From positions 1-64,000 of the forward strand of contig CAMYIZ010000059.1 in assembly GCA_947258585.1 (NCBI GenBank): a stretch of DNA of 64,000 nucleotides. The letters are read 5' to 3'. The position numbers and the translations under genes are program-made. This document shows, piece by piece, positions 16,142-23,759 of the stretch (position 1 is the stretch's first letter; every line of letters starts with the position of its first letter). The DNA is from an uncultured Haliea sp. (GTDB taxonomy: Bacteria; Pseudomonadota; Gammaproteobacteria; Pseudomonadales; Halieaceae). A model generated the notes under the pieces. The model did not search any database. It was not told the origin of the DNA and saw only the letters and a list, made by a program, of their open reading frames with translations.

Positions 16142-18039
16142 TCCGGGAGCCCGAATGCGTAGAGATAGTCGCCGCTGCCGCGGTTGAACATGGCGTGGCC
16201 GCCGGCGTTGATCAGCAGGTACTGGCGGCCGCGATAGCTGTAGGTCATGGGGGTGGCGGTGGCGTCCACCGGCAGGGTTTGGCGCCAGAGAGTGGTGCCG
16301 TTGTCGACATCGAAGGCGCGGATCTGCCGGTCCATGGTGGCGCCGATAAAGAACAGCCCGCCCGCGGTGGCGATGCCGCCCCCCAGGTTCGGTGTGCCCC
16401 ATTCGATGTGCAGGGGCGCCCTGACCGGGCCCATTTCATGCACGGAGCCCAGTGCCGATTCCCAGAGGATACGCCCGCCGTACAGGTCCACCGCCAGCAG
16501 TTTGCCCCAGGGTGGAGGGTTGCAGGGCAAGCCGAGGAAAGATTGCAGGCTCTCTATCTCCACCGCGTAGGGCGTCCCCGCCATGTTTACCCGGAACCGT
16601 TTGCCGGCAGTCGGCAGTTCGCGCTCGCCAGGCTCACCGGCCACCGGCACCAGACGGCCGGTAAACGCCACAGTGTTGACGTTGACCAGCAGCACACCCC
16701 GCCCGGGGAGCAGCGCGCCGCCGCCCCAGTTGGGCCCGCCCAGGCTGCCCGGATACATCAGGGTCCGGGTCTCGCTGAGGGGGGTGAACAGGCCCAGGTT
16801 GTGCAGTGCCGCCAGCTGGCGTCGACAGTGACCGCGATCCACCGGCGTCAGTCCCCAGGCATCAGCGGGCATCAGGAAGCCGTCCAGCAGGGGTGGCGGG
16901 GCGATGGGTTTGGGCTGGGTGCGGGCGGTAATCTCGCCGGGAATCTGCGATGGGGGCACGGGCTGCTCGGTGATTTCCCACAGGGCTTCCCCCGTGAGCC
17001 GGTTGAGCACGAACACGAAGCCCTGTTTGGTCAGCTGCGCCAGCGCGGGGACCCGTGTGCCATCGCGTTGCCAGTCGAACAGGATCGGCTGGGCCGGCGT
17101 ATCGTAGTCCCAGAGATCGTGGCGCACGTGCTGGAAATGCCAGCGCACGGCGCCGCTGCCAAGCTCCAGGGCGACCACGCTGTTGGCGTGCAGGTTGTCG
17201 CCCGGGCGCCCGGCGCCGTAATAGTCGGGAGACGGTGCGCTGGTGGGCAGGTACACCAGGCCGTGCTCCGCATCCACCGACATGGGTGCCCAGACATTGG
17301 CGCTGCCGCTGTCGGGATGGCCCGCCAGGGGATCGAACTGCCACAGGGGAACCCCGCTGTGGCTGGCGAACGCCTGCACCACGCCCCGCGGGGTGGTGGC
17401 GCGGGTGAAGTCGATCACGGTGGACCCGGTGACCACGACGCCATTGGCAAGCACCGGCGCGGATGAATTGCTGACTTCCCCCGGGGCTTGGCCGCTGCTG
17501 CCATACAACGCCACCCGGCCCTGGTCGCCGAAGCCTGCACAGGGCTTGCCGTCGATGGCGTCGATCGCCCACAGCCGGCGGTCGTGGGTGGCCAGGAACA
17601 GGCGCTGTCGGCAGTGTTCGCCGGCGGGGGTCTCCCGGTCCTCGGCGTAGCTGACGCCCCGGCAGCGGAAAGGGCGGTCGCCGCCGCGGTCGATCCGGGG
17701 ATCGAAATCCCAGCGCTGCTCGCCGCTGCCGGGGTCCAGGGCGATGACGCGGTTGAAAGGGGTGCAGTACACCAGGCTGGCGCCCGCGGCCTCGGGGAGC
17801 AGGATGGGCGTGCTCTGGGCAGAAGTCTGTGCCATGGCCGCGCCAAAAGTTTCGCTGTCGCCGCTGCGGAACACCCAGGCGACCTCCAGCTGCGCCACGT
17901 TGGCGCGATTGATCTGGTCCAGGGGGCTGTAGTGGCGGCCTCCGGCATCCCCGCCGTAGACCGGCCAGTCGCTGGCCGCGGCGCTGCCGGCACACAGCGC
18001 CAGCAACAGCCATCGATAACCCGCGCCCGCCAAGGTCAT
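16138..18039 (-). CDS. PQQ-dependent dehydrogenase, glucose/quinate dehydrogenase-like, soluble form
   Basis: A 633-residue protein whose ATG at 18039 overlaps the stop of the preceding gene (TAATG). It has a signal peptide (cleavage after SAAA, before SDWPVYGG) and no five-helix membrane domain, unlike classical membrane glucose dehydrogenase. Family blocks include YSPLDQINRANVAQLEVAW, PFRCRGVSYAED, the DGKPCAGFGDQG turn, VRHDLWDYDTPAQPILFDW and GGGIATAGGLFFIGATMDRQ. It carries no haem motif, so electrons from PQQH2 must go to a partner, plausibly the haem domains of the neighbouring proteins. Substrate: an alcohol, aldose or cyclitol by family; not predictable here. Middle gene of the coupled operon. 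Confidence 0.85.
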   Translation of the reverse strand: MTLAGAGYRWLLLALCAGSAAASDWPVYGGDAGGRHYSPLDQINRANVAQLEVAWVFRSGDSETFGAAMAQTSAQSTPILLPEAAGASLVYCTPFNRVIALDPGSGEQRWDFDPRIDRGGDRPFRCRGVSYAEDRETPAGEHCRQRLFLATHDRRLWAIDAIDGKPCAGFGDQGRVALYGSSGQAPGEVSNSSAPVLANGVVVTGSTVIDFTRATTPRGVVQAFASHSGVPLWQFDPLAGHPDSGSANVWAPMSVDAEHGLVYLPTSAPSPDYYGAGRPGDNLHANSVVALELGSGAVRWHFQHVRHDLWDYDTPAQPILFDWQRDGTRVPALAQLTKQGFVFVLNRLTGEALWEITEQPVPPSQIPGEITARTQPKPIAPPPLLDGFLMPADAWGLTPVDRGHCRRQLAALHNLGLFTPLSETRTLMYPGSLGGPNWGGGALLPGRGVLLVNVNTVAFTGRLVPVAGEPGERELPTAGKRFRVNMAGTPYAVEIESLQSFLGLPCNPPPWGKLLAVDLYGGRILWESALGSVHEMGPVRAPLHIEWGTPNLGGGIATAGGLFFIGATMDRQIRAFDVDNGTTLWRQTLPVDATATPMTYSYRGRQYLLINAGGHAMFNRGSGDYLYAFGLPE

Positions 18040-19805
18040 TACTGGGCCAACGGGGTAATGCGCAGCAGCGTCGGCACGCCGCCCTCGGTTTGCCAGCTGG
18101 GGAAATGGGAGTTGCTGGTGTAGATCGCCCCGCTGTCCTCGGCCACTTCGATATCCCGGGTAAAGAAGCGCTGCCGGGGCATCGGGTATACGCGCCAGCG
18201 TTCGCTGGCGATGTCGAAACTCATGATGGTGTCGGACTGGTTGCCGTTGACCCACACCACGCCCCGTTCGCGGTCGACGTTGAGGGCGTAGGGGATCTCG
18301 TTGCGAACCGGCAGCGGATAGTCCGTGAAGGTGTCGCTGGCAGGGTCGTATTGCACCAGCAGGGAGTCCTGGAAGGCCACGATCCACAGCTTGCCGTCGG
18401 CGTCCGCCCGCAGCCGCCGCGGTCCCTCGTAAGGGAAGTCGATCATGGTGACCTCGTCGGTCTCGGGATCAATGACCGCCAGGTCGTTGGCGTAGAGTCG
18501 CGCTACCCAGACCCTGCCGTCCGGCGCCACGTCGATGCCGTAGGGCATTGGCAGGCCCGTGCCCTCCCGGTCCGGCGCCGGTTGCGGGCGCCGCGCCGGA
18601 TCCATCCAGAAGATGAACGGCAGCGCCTTCAGCACCAGCCATTCACGGACGCTGCGGGCGGGCAGGTCGTAGAGGGTGAACTCGCCGCTGTCGCGGTCGA
18701 AGCGCGCGACCTGGGAGGACAGGGCCAGGGTGAACCAGACCCGGTCCTGGTCGTCGGTGCGAATGGTGTGGGGATAGTAGCCCGCGTCCATCTCGTGGAT
18801 GGTGAAGGCCTTGGTTTCGGGATTGAATTCCAGCAGCGCCTGCTGCATGGACGGGGTGATGAAGATATTGCCGTCGCGCTGCGAATAGGCGAAGGAGTGC
18901 ACGCCCATGGTGTTGTCCATCTTGGGAAATACGGTGAAGCGGTTGCCGAGAATCCCGCCGGTGGTGTCGCCGTCACGGTGCGGCACCTTGTACACGGTGT
19001 AGTCGCCAGTCTCGGGGTTGACCTCGTAGATCCGGTCGAAAAGGTTGTCGCCCACGTAGACAAAACCGTTCGGGTGCAACAGGAAGTCATGCATTTGCGA
19101 GAAGCCGTCGCCAATGGGCCACTCGGTTATCTCGTAGCCCGCCAGGTAGGGATCCCAGGGCCGCGGTTCGGGTACCTGCTGCGGGTTTTCGCGCAGATCC
19201 CTCAGTTCCCGCTGCAACAGCTCCGCGATGCGCCGGTGGTCCTCTGCCGGCAGCCGCGCGCCGTAACTGTTCATGCGCTCGAACACACCGAGCCACTGCT
19301 CCACGGTCCGCTCGTTGCGCATGAAGGGCGATGCCTGCTGGTGGCAGAAGGCACAGTTGAGCTGGAAGGTTTTCTTCAAGCCGGCATCGCCACCGAATCG
19401 CAGCTGCGATAACCAGACATTGGAGGGAAAGCTGGCGATGTACTGTTCGCGGGACATGGGCTGCAGCACCACTGCGATGGGGCCTTCGCCGGCCGGGGCC
19501 GAGAGGGTCGCGTCGACAAAACCCAGGGCGCGCACGCGGATACTGTGAGCGTCCAGGGGGACTGCAAGACTGGCCCGCCCGGCGGCATCGGTGAAGCGGG
19601 TGAGCGTGACCGCCGCGCGATTGGTGACGCCGTGGGGCGGATATCCCATGTCGCCGAGGGTGACCGGCGGGGCTGCCAGGGGGCTGGCGGTGACCATCGC
19701 GGGGCTGACGGGCTCGCCGGCGGGATCGGTAACCAGGAAGTCCGCCGCGTGACTGCAGCTGGAGGCAAGCAGAAGCACCGTCAGCCAGGATTGCTTTATG
19801 GTCAT
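18039..19805 (-). CDS. exported haem-c plus virginiamycin B lyase-like (Vgb/SMP-30) beta-propeller protein
   Basis: A 588-residue protein. ATG 19805 is preferred over GTG 19814 because AAAGG lies 8 bases before it. The signal peptide ends around SHA-ADF, with a possible weak lipobox at Cys17. Residues about 22-115 look like a carboxypeptidase-regulatory/Ig-like sandwich. C151-A-F-C154-H155 is a single c-type haem site in a cytochrome-like helical region (to about 215). The rest is a six-bladed Vgb-type propeller with repeated WFTLALSSQVARFD / VWVARLYANDLAVIDPET units. Such proteins are often annotated as 'lyase', but with a haem it is more likely an electron-transfer or sensing partner of the two downstream quinoproteins. 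First gene of the operon, divergent from the KefB-like gene. Confidence 0.75.
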   Translation of the reverse strand: MTIKQSWLTVLLLASSCSHAADFLVTDPAGEPVSPAMVTASPLAAPPVTLGDMGYPPHGVTNRAAVTLTRFTDAAGRASLAVPLDAHSIRVRALGFVDATLSAPAGEGPIAVVLQPMSREQYIASFPSNVWLSQLRFGGDAGLKKTFQLNCAFCHQQASPFMRNERTVEQWLGVFERMNSYGARLPAEDHRRIAELLQRELRDLRENPQQVPEPRPWDPYLAGYEITEWPIGDGFSQMHDFLLHPNGFVYVGDNLFDRIYEVNPETGDYTVYKVPHRDGDTTGGILGNRFTVFPKMDNTMGVHSFAYSQRDGNIFITPSMQQALLEFNPETKAFTIHEMDAGYYPHTIRTDDQDRVWFTLALSSQVARFDRDSGEFTLYDLPARSVREWLVLKALPFIFWMDPARRPQPAPDREGTGLPMPYGIDVAPDGRVWVARLYANDLAVIDPETDEVTMIDFPYEGPRRLRADADGKLWIVAFQDSLLVQYDPASDTFTDYPLPVRNEIPYALNVDRERGVVWVNGNQSDTIMSFDIASERWRVYPMPRQRFFTRDIEVAEDSGAIYTSNSHFPSWQTEGGVPTLLRITPLAQ

Positions 19806-19831
19806 TATTCGCACCTTTGCAGAGCAGGAAT

Positions 19832-19865
19832 GCTTTGTAGCATCTTTGGCGTTTTGCTACAAAGC
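19832..19865. promoter_or_regulatory. 10-bp perfect inverted repeat in divergent promoter region
   Basis: GCTTTGTAGC (19832-19841) and GCTACAAAGC (19856-19865) are exact reverse complements separated by 14 bases. They lie in the 119-bp gap between the divergent haem-propeller operon and the antiporter gene, 27 bases from one start and 59 from the other. Position and symmetry suggest an operator for a dimeric regulator acting on one or both units. An RNA hairpin is possible, but no T-run follows on either strand. Confidence 0.55.
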
Positions 19866-19924
19866 GGGATAGGTGTTTCCAGCTCAGCTAAAGTATTGGC
19901 ACAGAGAAACGGGAGTAGTCTTTG

Positions 19925-21616
19925 ATGATCGACATGGCGCTGATCAACAGCTCGCCGTTCTACGAGTGGGCGGCCCTGTTGGCGCTGGCCGCCTTCGCGG
20001 GTTTTATTGGCTTGCAGCTGCGGCAGCCGATGGTGGTGAGTTTTATCGCTGTGGGCGTCCTCGCGGGGCCCTCGGCGCTAGATATCGTCAGCGACCACGA
20101 CAACATCGCGCTGATGGCCGAACTCGGTATCGCCGTGCTGCTGTTCCTGGTGGGGCTCAAGCTGGATCTCAAACTGGTCCGGGCGCTCGGTGTGGTGGCC
20201 CTGGCCACAGGGCTGGGGCAGGTTCTGTTTACCTCGCTGTTTGGATTCCTCATCGCCCTGGCGCTGGGTCTCAGTGTGGTCGCCTCGGTCTATGTGGCTG
20301 TGGCACTGACCTTCTCCAGTACCATCATTATCGTCAAGCTGCTGTCCGACAAGCGCGAGGTGGACTCCCTGCACGGGCGCATTGCCATTGGCTTCCTGAT
20401 CGTACAGGACCTGGTCGTGGTGCTGGCGATGATGGTGCTGTCCTCGTTCGGGATTGGCGCAAGCGCCGGCGACAACGGTGACCCCCTGGCGCGTGCGGCT
20501 GGTATCGTGGTGAACGGCGCGCTGATGTTGCTGTTCATGCTGCTGTTTATCCGCTACCTGGCGACTCCGTTAGTCGGTCGTATCGCACACTCGCAGGAGT
20601 TGATGGTTACATTTGCCATCGCCTGGGCGGCGCTGCTGGCGGCGGCGGGGCACCACCTTGGGTTCAGCAAGGAACTGGGCGGCCTGCTGGCAGGGGTTTC
20701 CCTGGCATCTACACCCTACAGAGAGGCGATCGTGGCGAGGCTGGGCTCCCTGCGCGACTTCTTTCTCCTGTTTTTCTTCATCGCCCTGGGTCTGCAGCTG
20801 GATCTGGGTTTACTGGGCGCCCAGATTGGTCCGGCGGTGGCTTTCTCCGTTTTTGTGCTGGTCGGCAATCCGTTGATTGTGATGATCATCATGGGTCTTC
20901 TTGGCTACCGCAAGCGCACTGGATTCCTTGCCGGCCTGACTGTCGCCCAGATCAGCGAGTTTTCCCTTATTTTCATGGCCATGGGTGTCACCCTGGGACA
21001 TGTCGATGCCGAGGCGCTGGGTCTGGTCACCTTGGTGGGCCTGATCACCATCGCGCTTTCCGTCTACATGATCACCTGGTCGCACTTGTTGTACCGGCTG
21101 CTGGAACCTGCGCTGGGCATCTTCGAACGCGCTCATCCGCGCCGGGAGGCCTCGGTGGCGGAGCAGGAGGTGGATGTCCGCGGCTACGATGTCATGGTAT
21201 TCGGGCTTGGCCGCTACGGTTTGGCGATCAGCAGTTTCCTTGAGGAACGTGGCTACAGCGTGCTGGGCGTGGATTTCAATCCCGAGGTGGTGCGCCAGTT
21301 CATTGCCGGGGGCAAGCAGGCACTGTTTGGCGATGCAACTGACCAGGAACTCATGGCGACCCTGCCACTGCAGGGCGTGAAATGGGTAGTCTGCGCCTTG
21401 CCCCAGCACGATCTGGGCGTCACCCACGAAGACCCGCGGCTGCTGATTCTCAATGGCCTGCGGGAGCGTCATTTCCAGGGCCGAATCGCGCTGGCGAGCC
21501 ATTACAGCCAGGATGTCGAGGGCCTTCAGGCCAGGGGTGTCGACCTGGTCCTGTCTCCATTCACCGATGCCGCGGAGCGGGCGGTGGCCAAGCTGGTGGC
21601 AGAGATGCCGGCCTGA
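19925..21616 (+). CDS. cation:proton antiporter, CPA2 family (KefB/KefC-like) with TrkA-N domain
   Basis: A 563-residue membrane protein; ATG 19925 is preferred over the TTG one codon upstream, with a CGGGAG site before it. Residues about 10-400 form the 12-13 helix Na+/H+ exchanger-type domain; the motif LGIAVLLFLVGLKLDLK and the conserved GLQLDLGLLG region are typical of KefB/KefC and related K+/H+ antiporters. Residues about 418-540 form an RCK/TrkA-N Rossmann domain (VFGLGRYGLAISSFLEERGY, VDFNPEVV) that binds NAD(H) or another nucleotide and gates the channel. No glutathione-site or TrkA-C domain was identified, so KefB versus another CPA2 member is open. Confidence 0.87.
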   Translation: MIDMALINSSPFYEWAALLALAAFAGFIGLQLRQPMVVSFIAVGVLAGPSALDIVSDHDNIALMAELGIAVLLFLVGLKLDLKLVRALGVVALATGLGQVLFTSLFGFLIALALGLSVVASVYVAVALTFSSTIIIVKLLSDKREVDSLHGRIAIGFLIVQDLVVVLAMMVLSSFGIGASAGDNGDPLARAAGIVVNGALMLLFMLLFIRYLATPLVGRIAHSQELMVTFAIAWAALLAAAGHHLGFSKELGGLLAGVSLASTPYREAIVARLGSLRDFFLLFFFIALGLQLDLGLLGAQIGPAVAFSVFVLVGNPLIVMIIMGLLGYRKRTGFLAGLTVAQISEFSLIFMAMGVTLGHVDAEALGLVTLVGLITIALSVYMITWSHLLYRLLEPALGIFERAHPRREASVAEQEVDVRGYDVMVFGLGRYGLAISSFLEERGYSVLGVDFNPEVVRQFIAGGKQALFGDATDQELMATLPLQGVKWVVCALPQHDLGVTHEDPRLLILNGLRERHFQGRIALASHYSQDVEGLQARGVDLVLSPFTDAAERAVAKLVAEMPA

Positions 21617-21655
21617 TCCGGGTGGTAGCGGCCTGCACGGCATGACTCTATACTC

Positions 21656-21688
21656 ACATCTGCTCGCTATGAAACAGCGGGCAGGTGT
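21656..21688 (+). promoter_or_regulatory. RNA hairpin at 5' end of kinase leader, or operator dyad
   Basis: ACATCTGCTCGCT (21656-21668) can pair along its whole length with AGCGGGCAGGTGT (21676-21688): 11 Watson-Crick pairs plus 2 G-U pairs, 7-base loop. It starts just after a -10-like TATACT (21649-21654), so it would sit at the very 5' end of the kinase transcript. It lies 4 bases before the GGCGGGGG ribosome binding site. It may stabilise the mRNA or control initiation at the weak TTG start. Confidence 0.45.
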
Positions 21689-21708
21689 AACAGGCGGGGG
21701 TATTCGGT

Positions 21709-23709
21709 TTGACAGACAGCAACAAAACGCAGGATTCGCCAACCGATGGCGGTGTGAGTGTGCCCGACGCTGACGCCACCGAGATCAACCCGGAAGGTTC
21801 GCTGCCCGGGGAGCGGGAAGCACAGCCCCCAGCGCCTGCGGGAGACTACACGGAGTACCAGAGCGCCACCCAGGCGTCGACAGGCTTCGACAAGGCCCGC
21901 CAGCTGGCGCAGAAGGCGCGCTCGGAGAGCGGTCGCCTGCTGAAAAAGCGCTTTGTCCTGGAGGATGTGCTGGGGGAGGGCGGCATGGGCCTGGTGTACA
22001 AGGCCCGCGACCTGCGCAAGGTCGAAGCGGAAGATCGCAACCCCTACATCGCGGTCAAAGTGCTGGGGCAGAACTTCAAGGACCACCCCCAGGCCTTCGT
22101 CTCTCTGCAGCAGGAGGCGGTGAAGTCCCAGAAGCTGGCGCATCCGAATATCGTCACGGTGCATGACTTCGACCGGGACGGCAACACGATCTTCATGACC
22201 ATGGAACTGCTCAAGGGCGACCCCCTGGACAGTTTGTTGCAGCTGGAAGCCCCGTTCAGCAAGGAAGTGGCCATGCGCTACTTCAACGATCTTTGCTCCG
22301 GCCTGGACTATGCCCACAAGCGCGGCCTGATCCATTCCGACTTCAAGCCCGGCAATATTTTTGTCACCACCGGCGGCACGGTGAAGATACTGGATTTTGG
22401 CATTGCCCGGGCCGCCAACAAGAGCGCGGTCAGCCACGACTACGACGCCGGTGACCTGGGTGCGCTGACCCCCGCCTACGCCACCGTGGAGATGGCCCGG
22501 GGAGAGCCGCCCAGCTTTAGCGACGATGTCTATGCCCTGGCCTGCGTCCTCTACATCATGCTGACCGGTGAACATCCCTACGGGCGCAAGAGTGCCGCCG
22601 ACGCGCTGGCGGAGCACCTCAAGCCGCCGCGCCCCGCGGTACTGAACAACCGTGAATGGCAGGCGCTGAGCGCCGCCCTGAATCCGGAGAAGAGCCGGCG
22701 CCCGGCCACTATCGACGCGTTTCGCAATGCGATGCTGCCACCGAAACGCGCCGGGAGCCTGAAGGGGGTTGTGGCGCTGGGGCTGGTGCTGGTCGCTGCC
22801 GGGGGCTGGTTTGGTTACCAGCAAATGCAAGCGGGAAAGGAGCAGCAGCGGGTGATTGAAACCCGGATGCAGGCCGCCAAGGATTGCTTCTACAGCCAGG
22901 ACTACAAGTGCACCATCGAAAACGCGCTGGTCGTGCGCAATTTGGCACCACAGCACCCCGAAGCGGGTCAGTTGCTGGGGGCGGCGGAGAGCGCCCAGGC
23001 GGAGGCCCAGCAGGAGCAGCTGGTCAGCACCCGCCTGGCGGATGCGGAGGCCTGTTTCGAGGCGGGTGATTACGCCTGCGCCGGCGGCCGGCTGCGCGCC
23101 CTGCTGGATCTGGTCCCGGGACAGGCCCAGGCCACGCTGCTGCTGCAGCGGGTCGACAGGGAGATTGTGCGCCAGACCATTGGCTCCCATCTGGAGACTG
23201 CCCGCGCCTGCGTTGATAGTGGCGATATTGACTGCGCCCGCGTTGCCCTCGCCAACGCCCGTGACGCCGGGGCCCAGCCCGCGGAGCTGGAGGAGGCCCA
23301 GCGCGCGGTGGATGCCTTGGCGGCAGCCCTGATGGCTGCGGCCAGGGATCGCGAAGAGCAGCTGGCCCTGCTGTTGGCCGAGGGCCGCGCCTGCCTGCAG
23401 ATGAACGACTTCACCTGCGTGGATGACCGGGTCGCCCAACTCAGGGCCGCGGACGCCGACAGTGCCGGTGCTCTCGAACTGCAGCAGGCAGCGGCGGCGG
23501 GACGCGAGCAGCAGCGTTTTCGCGAGCAGACCGTGGCCGGCTTCCTGGAGGAAGCTGAAGACTGCTTCCAGCGCAAGAACTACAGTTGCACCATTGCCAA
23601 GTCGGAATCCGCGCTGGCAATTATTCCCCGCCACCCGGGTGCCAGCGCCCTGATCCGGCAGGCGGGGGACGCCCAGAACAAGGCAAAAATGAATATTTCC
23701 ATACAATAG
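21709..23709 (+). CDS. transmembrane Ser/Thr protein kinase with five C-x7-C periplasmic repeats
   Basis: A 666-residue receptor kinase; TTG 21709 is the likely start (GGCGGGGG at 21692-21699), and no better start precedes the kinase domain. Residues 81-345 are a Hanks-type kinase: LGEGGMGLVYKA loop, IAVK117 lysine, H209-S-D211-F-K-P-G-N catalytic loop (Ser in place of Arg, a non-RD kinase), D229-F-G, then TPAYATVEM in place of the usual APE segment. One membrane helix spans 353-370. The outer part (371-666) contains exactly ten cysteines, all in pairs C393/401, C449/457, C501/509, C562/570 and C619/627, within TPR-like helical repeats of 52-61 residues. Probably a periplasmic sensor. The following gene encodes a periplasmic protein. 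Confidence 0.85.
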   Translation: MTDSNKTQDSPTDGGVSVPDADATEINPEGSLPGEREAQPPAPAGDYTEYQSATQASTGFDKARQLAQKARSESGRLLKKRFVLEDVLGEGGMGLVYKARDLRKVEAEDRNPYIAVKVLGQNFKDHPQAFVSLQQEAVKSQKLAHPNIVTVHDFDRDGNTIFMTMELLKGDPLDSLLQLEAPFSKEVAMRYFNDLCSGLDYAHKRGLIHSDFKPGNIFVTTGGTVKILDFGIARAANKSAVSHDYDAGDLGALTPAYATVEMARGEPPSFSDDVYALACVLYIMLTGEHPYGRKSAADALAEHLKPPRPAVLNNREWQALSAALNPEKSRRPATIDAFRNAMLPPKRAGSLKGVVALGLVLVAAGGWFGYQQMQAGKEQQRVIETRMQAAKDCFYSQDYKCTIENALVVRNLAPQHPEAGQLLGAAESAQAEAQQEQLVSTRLADAEACFEAGDYACAGGRLRALLDLVPGQAQATLLLQRVDREIVRQTIGSHLETARACVDSGDIDCARVALANARDAGAQPAELEEAQRAVDALAAALMAAARDREEQLALLLAEGRACLQMNDFTCVDDRVAQLRAADADSAGALELQQAAAAGREQQRFREQTVAGFLEEAEDCFQRKNYSCTIAKSESALAIIPRHPGASALIRQAGDAQNKAKMNISIQ

Positions 23710-23759
23710 ACTATGGTGCAGGGACAACAGCAGTCCATGTGGCTGCGGGGGAGATTACC

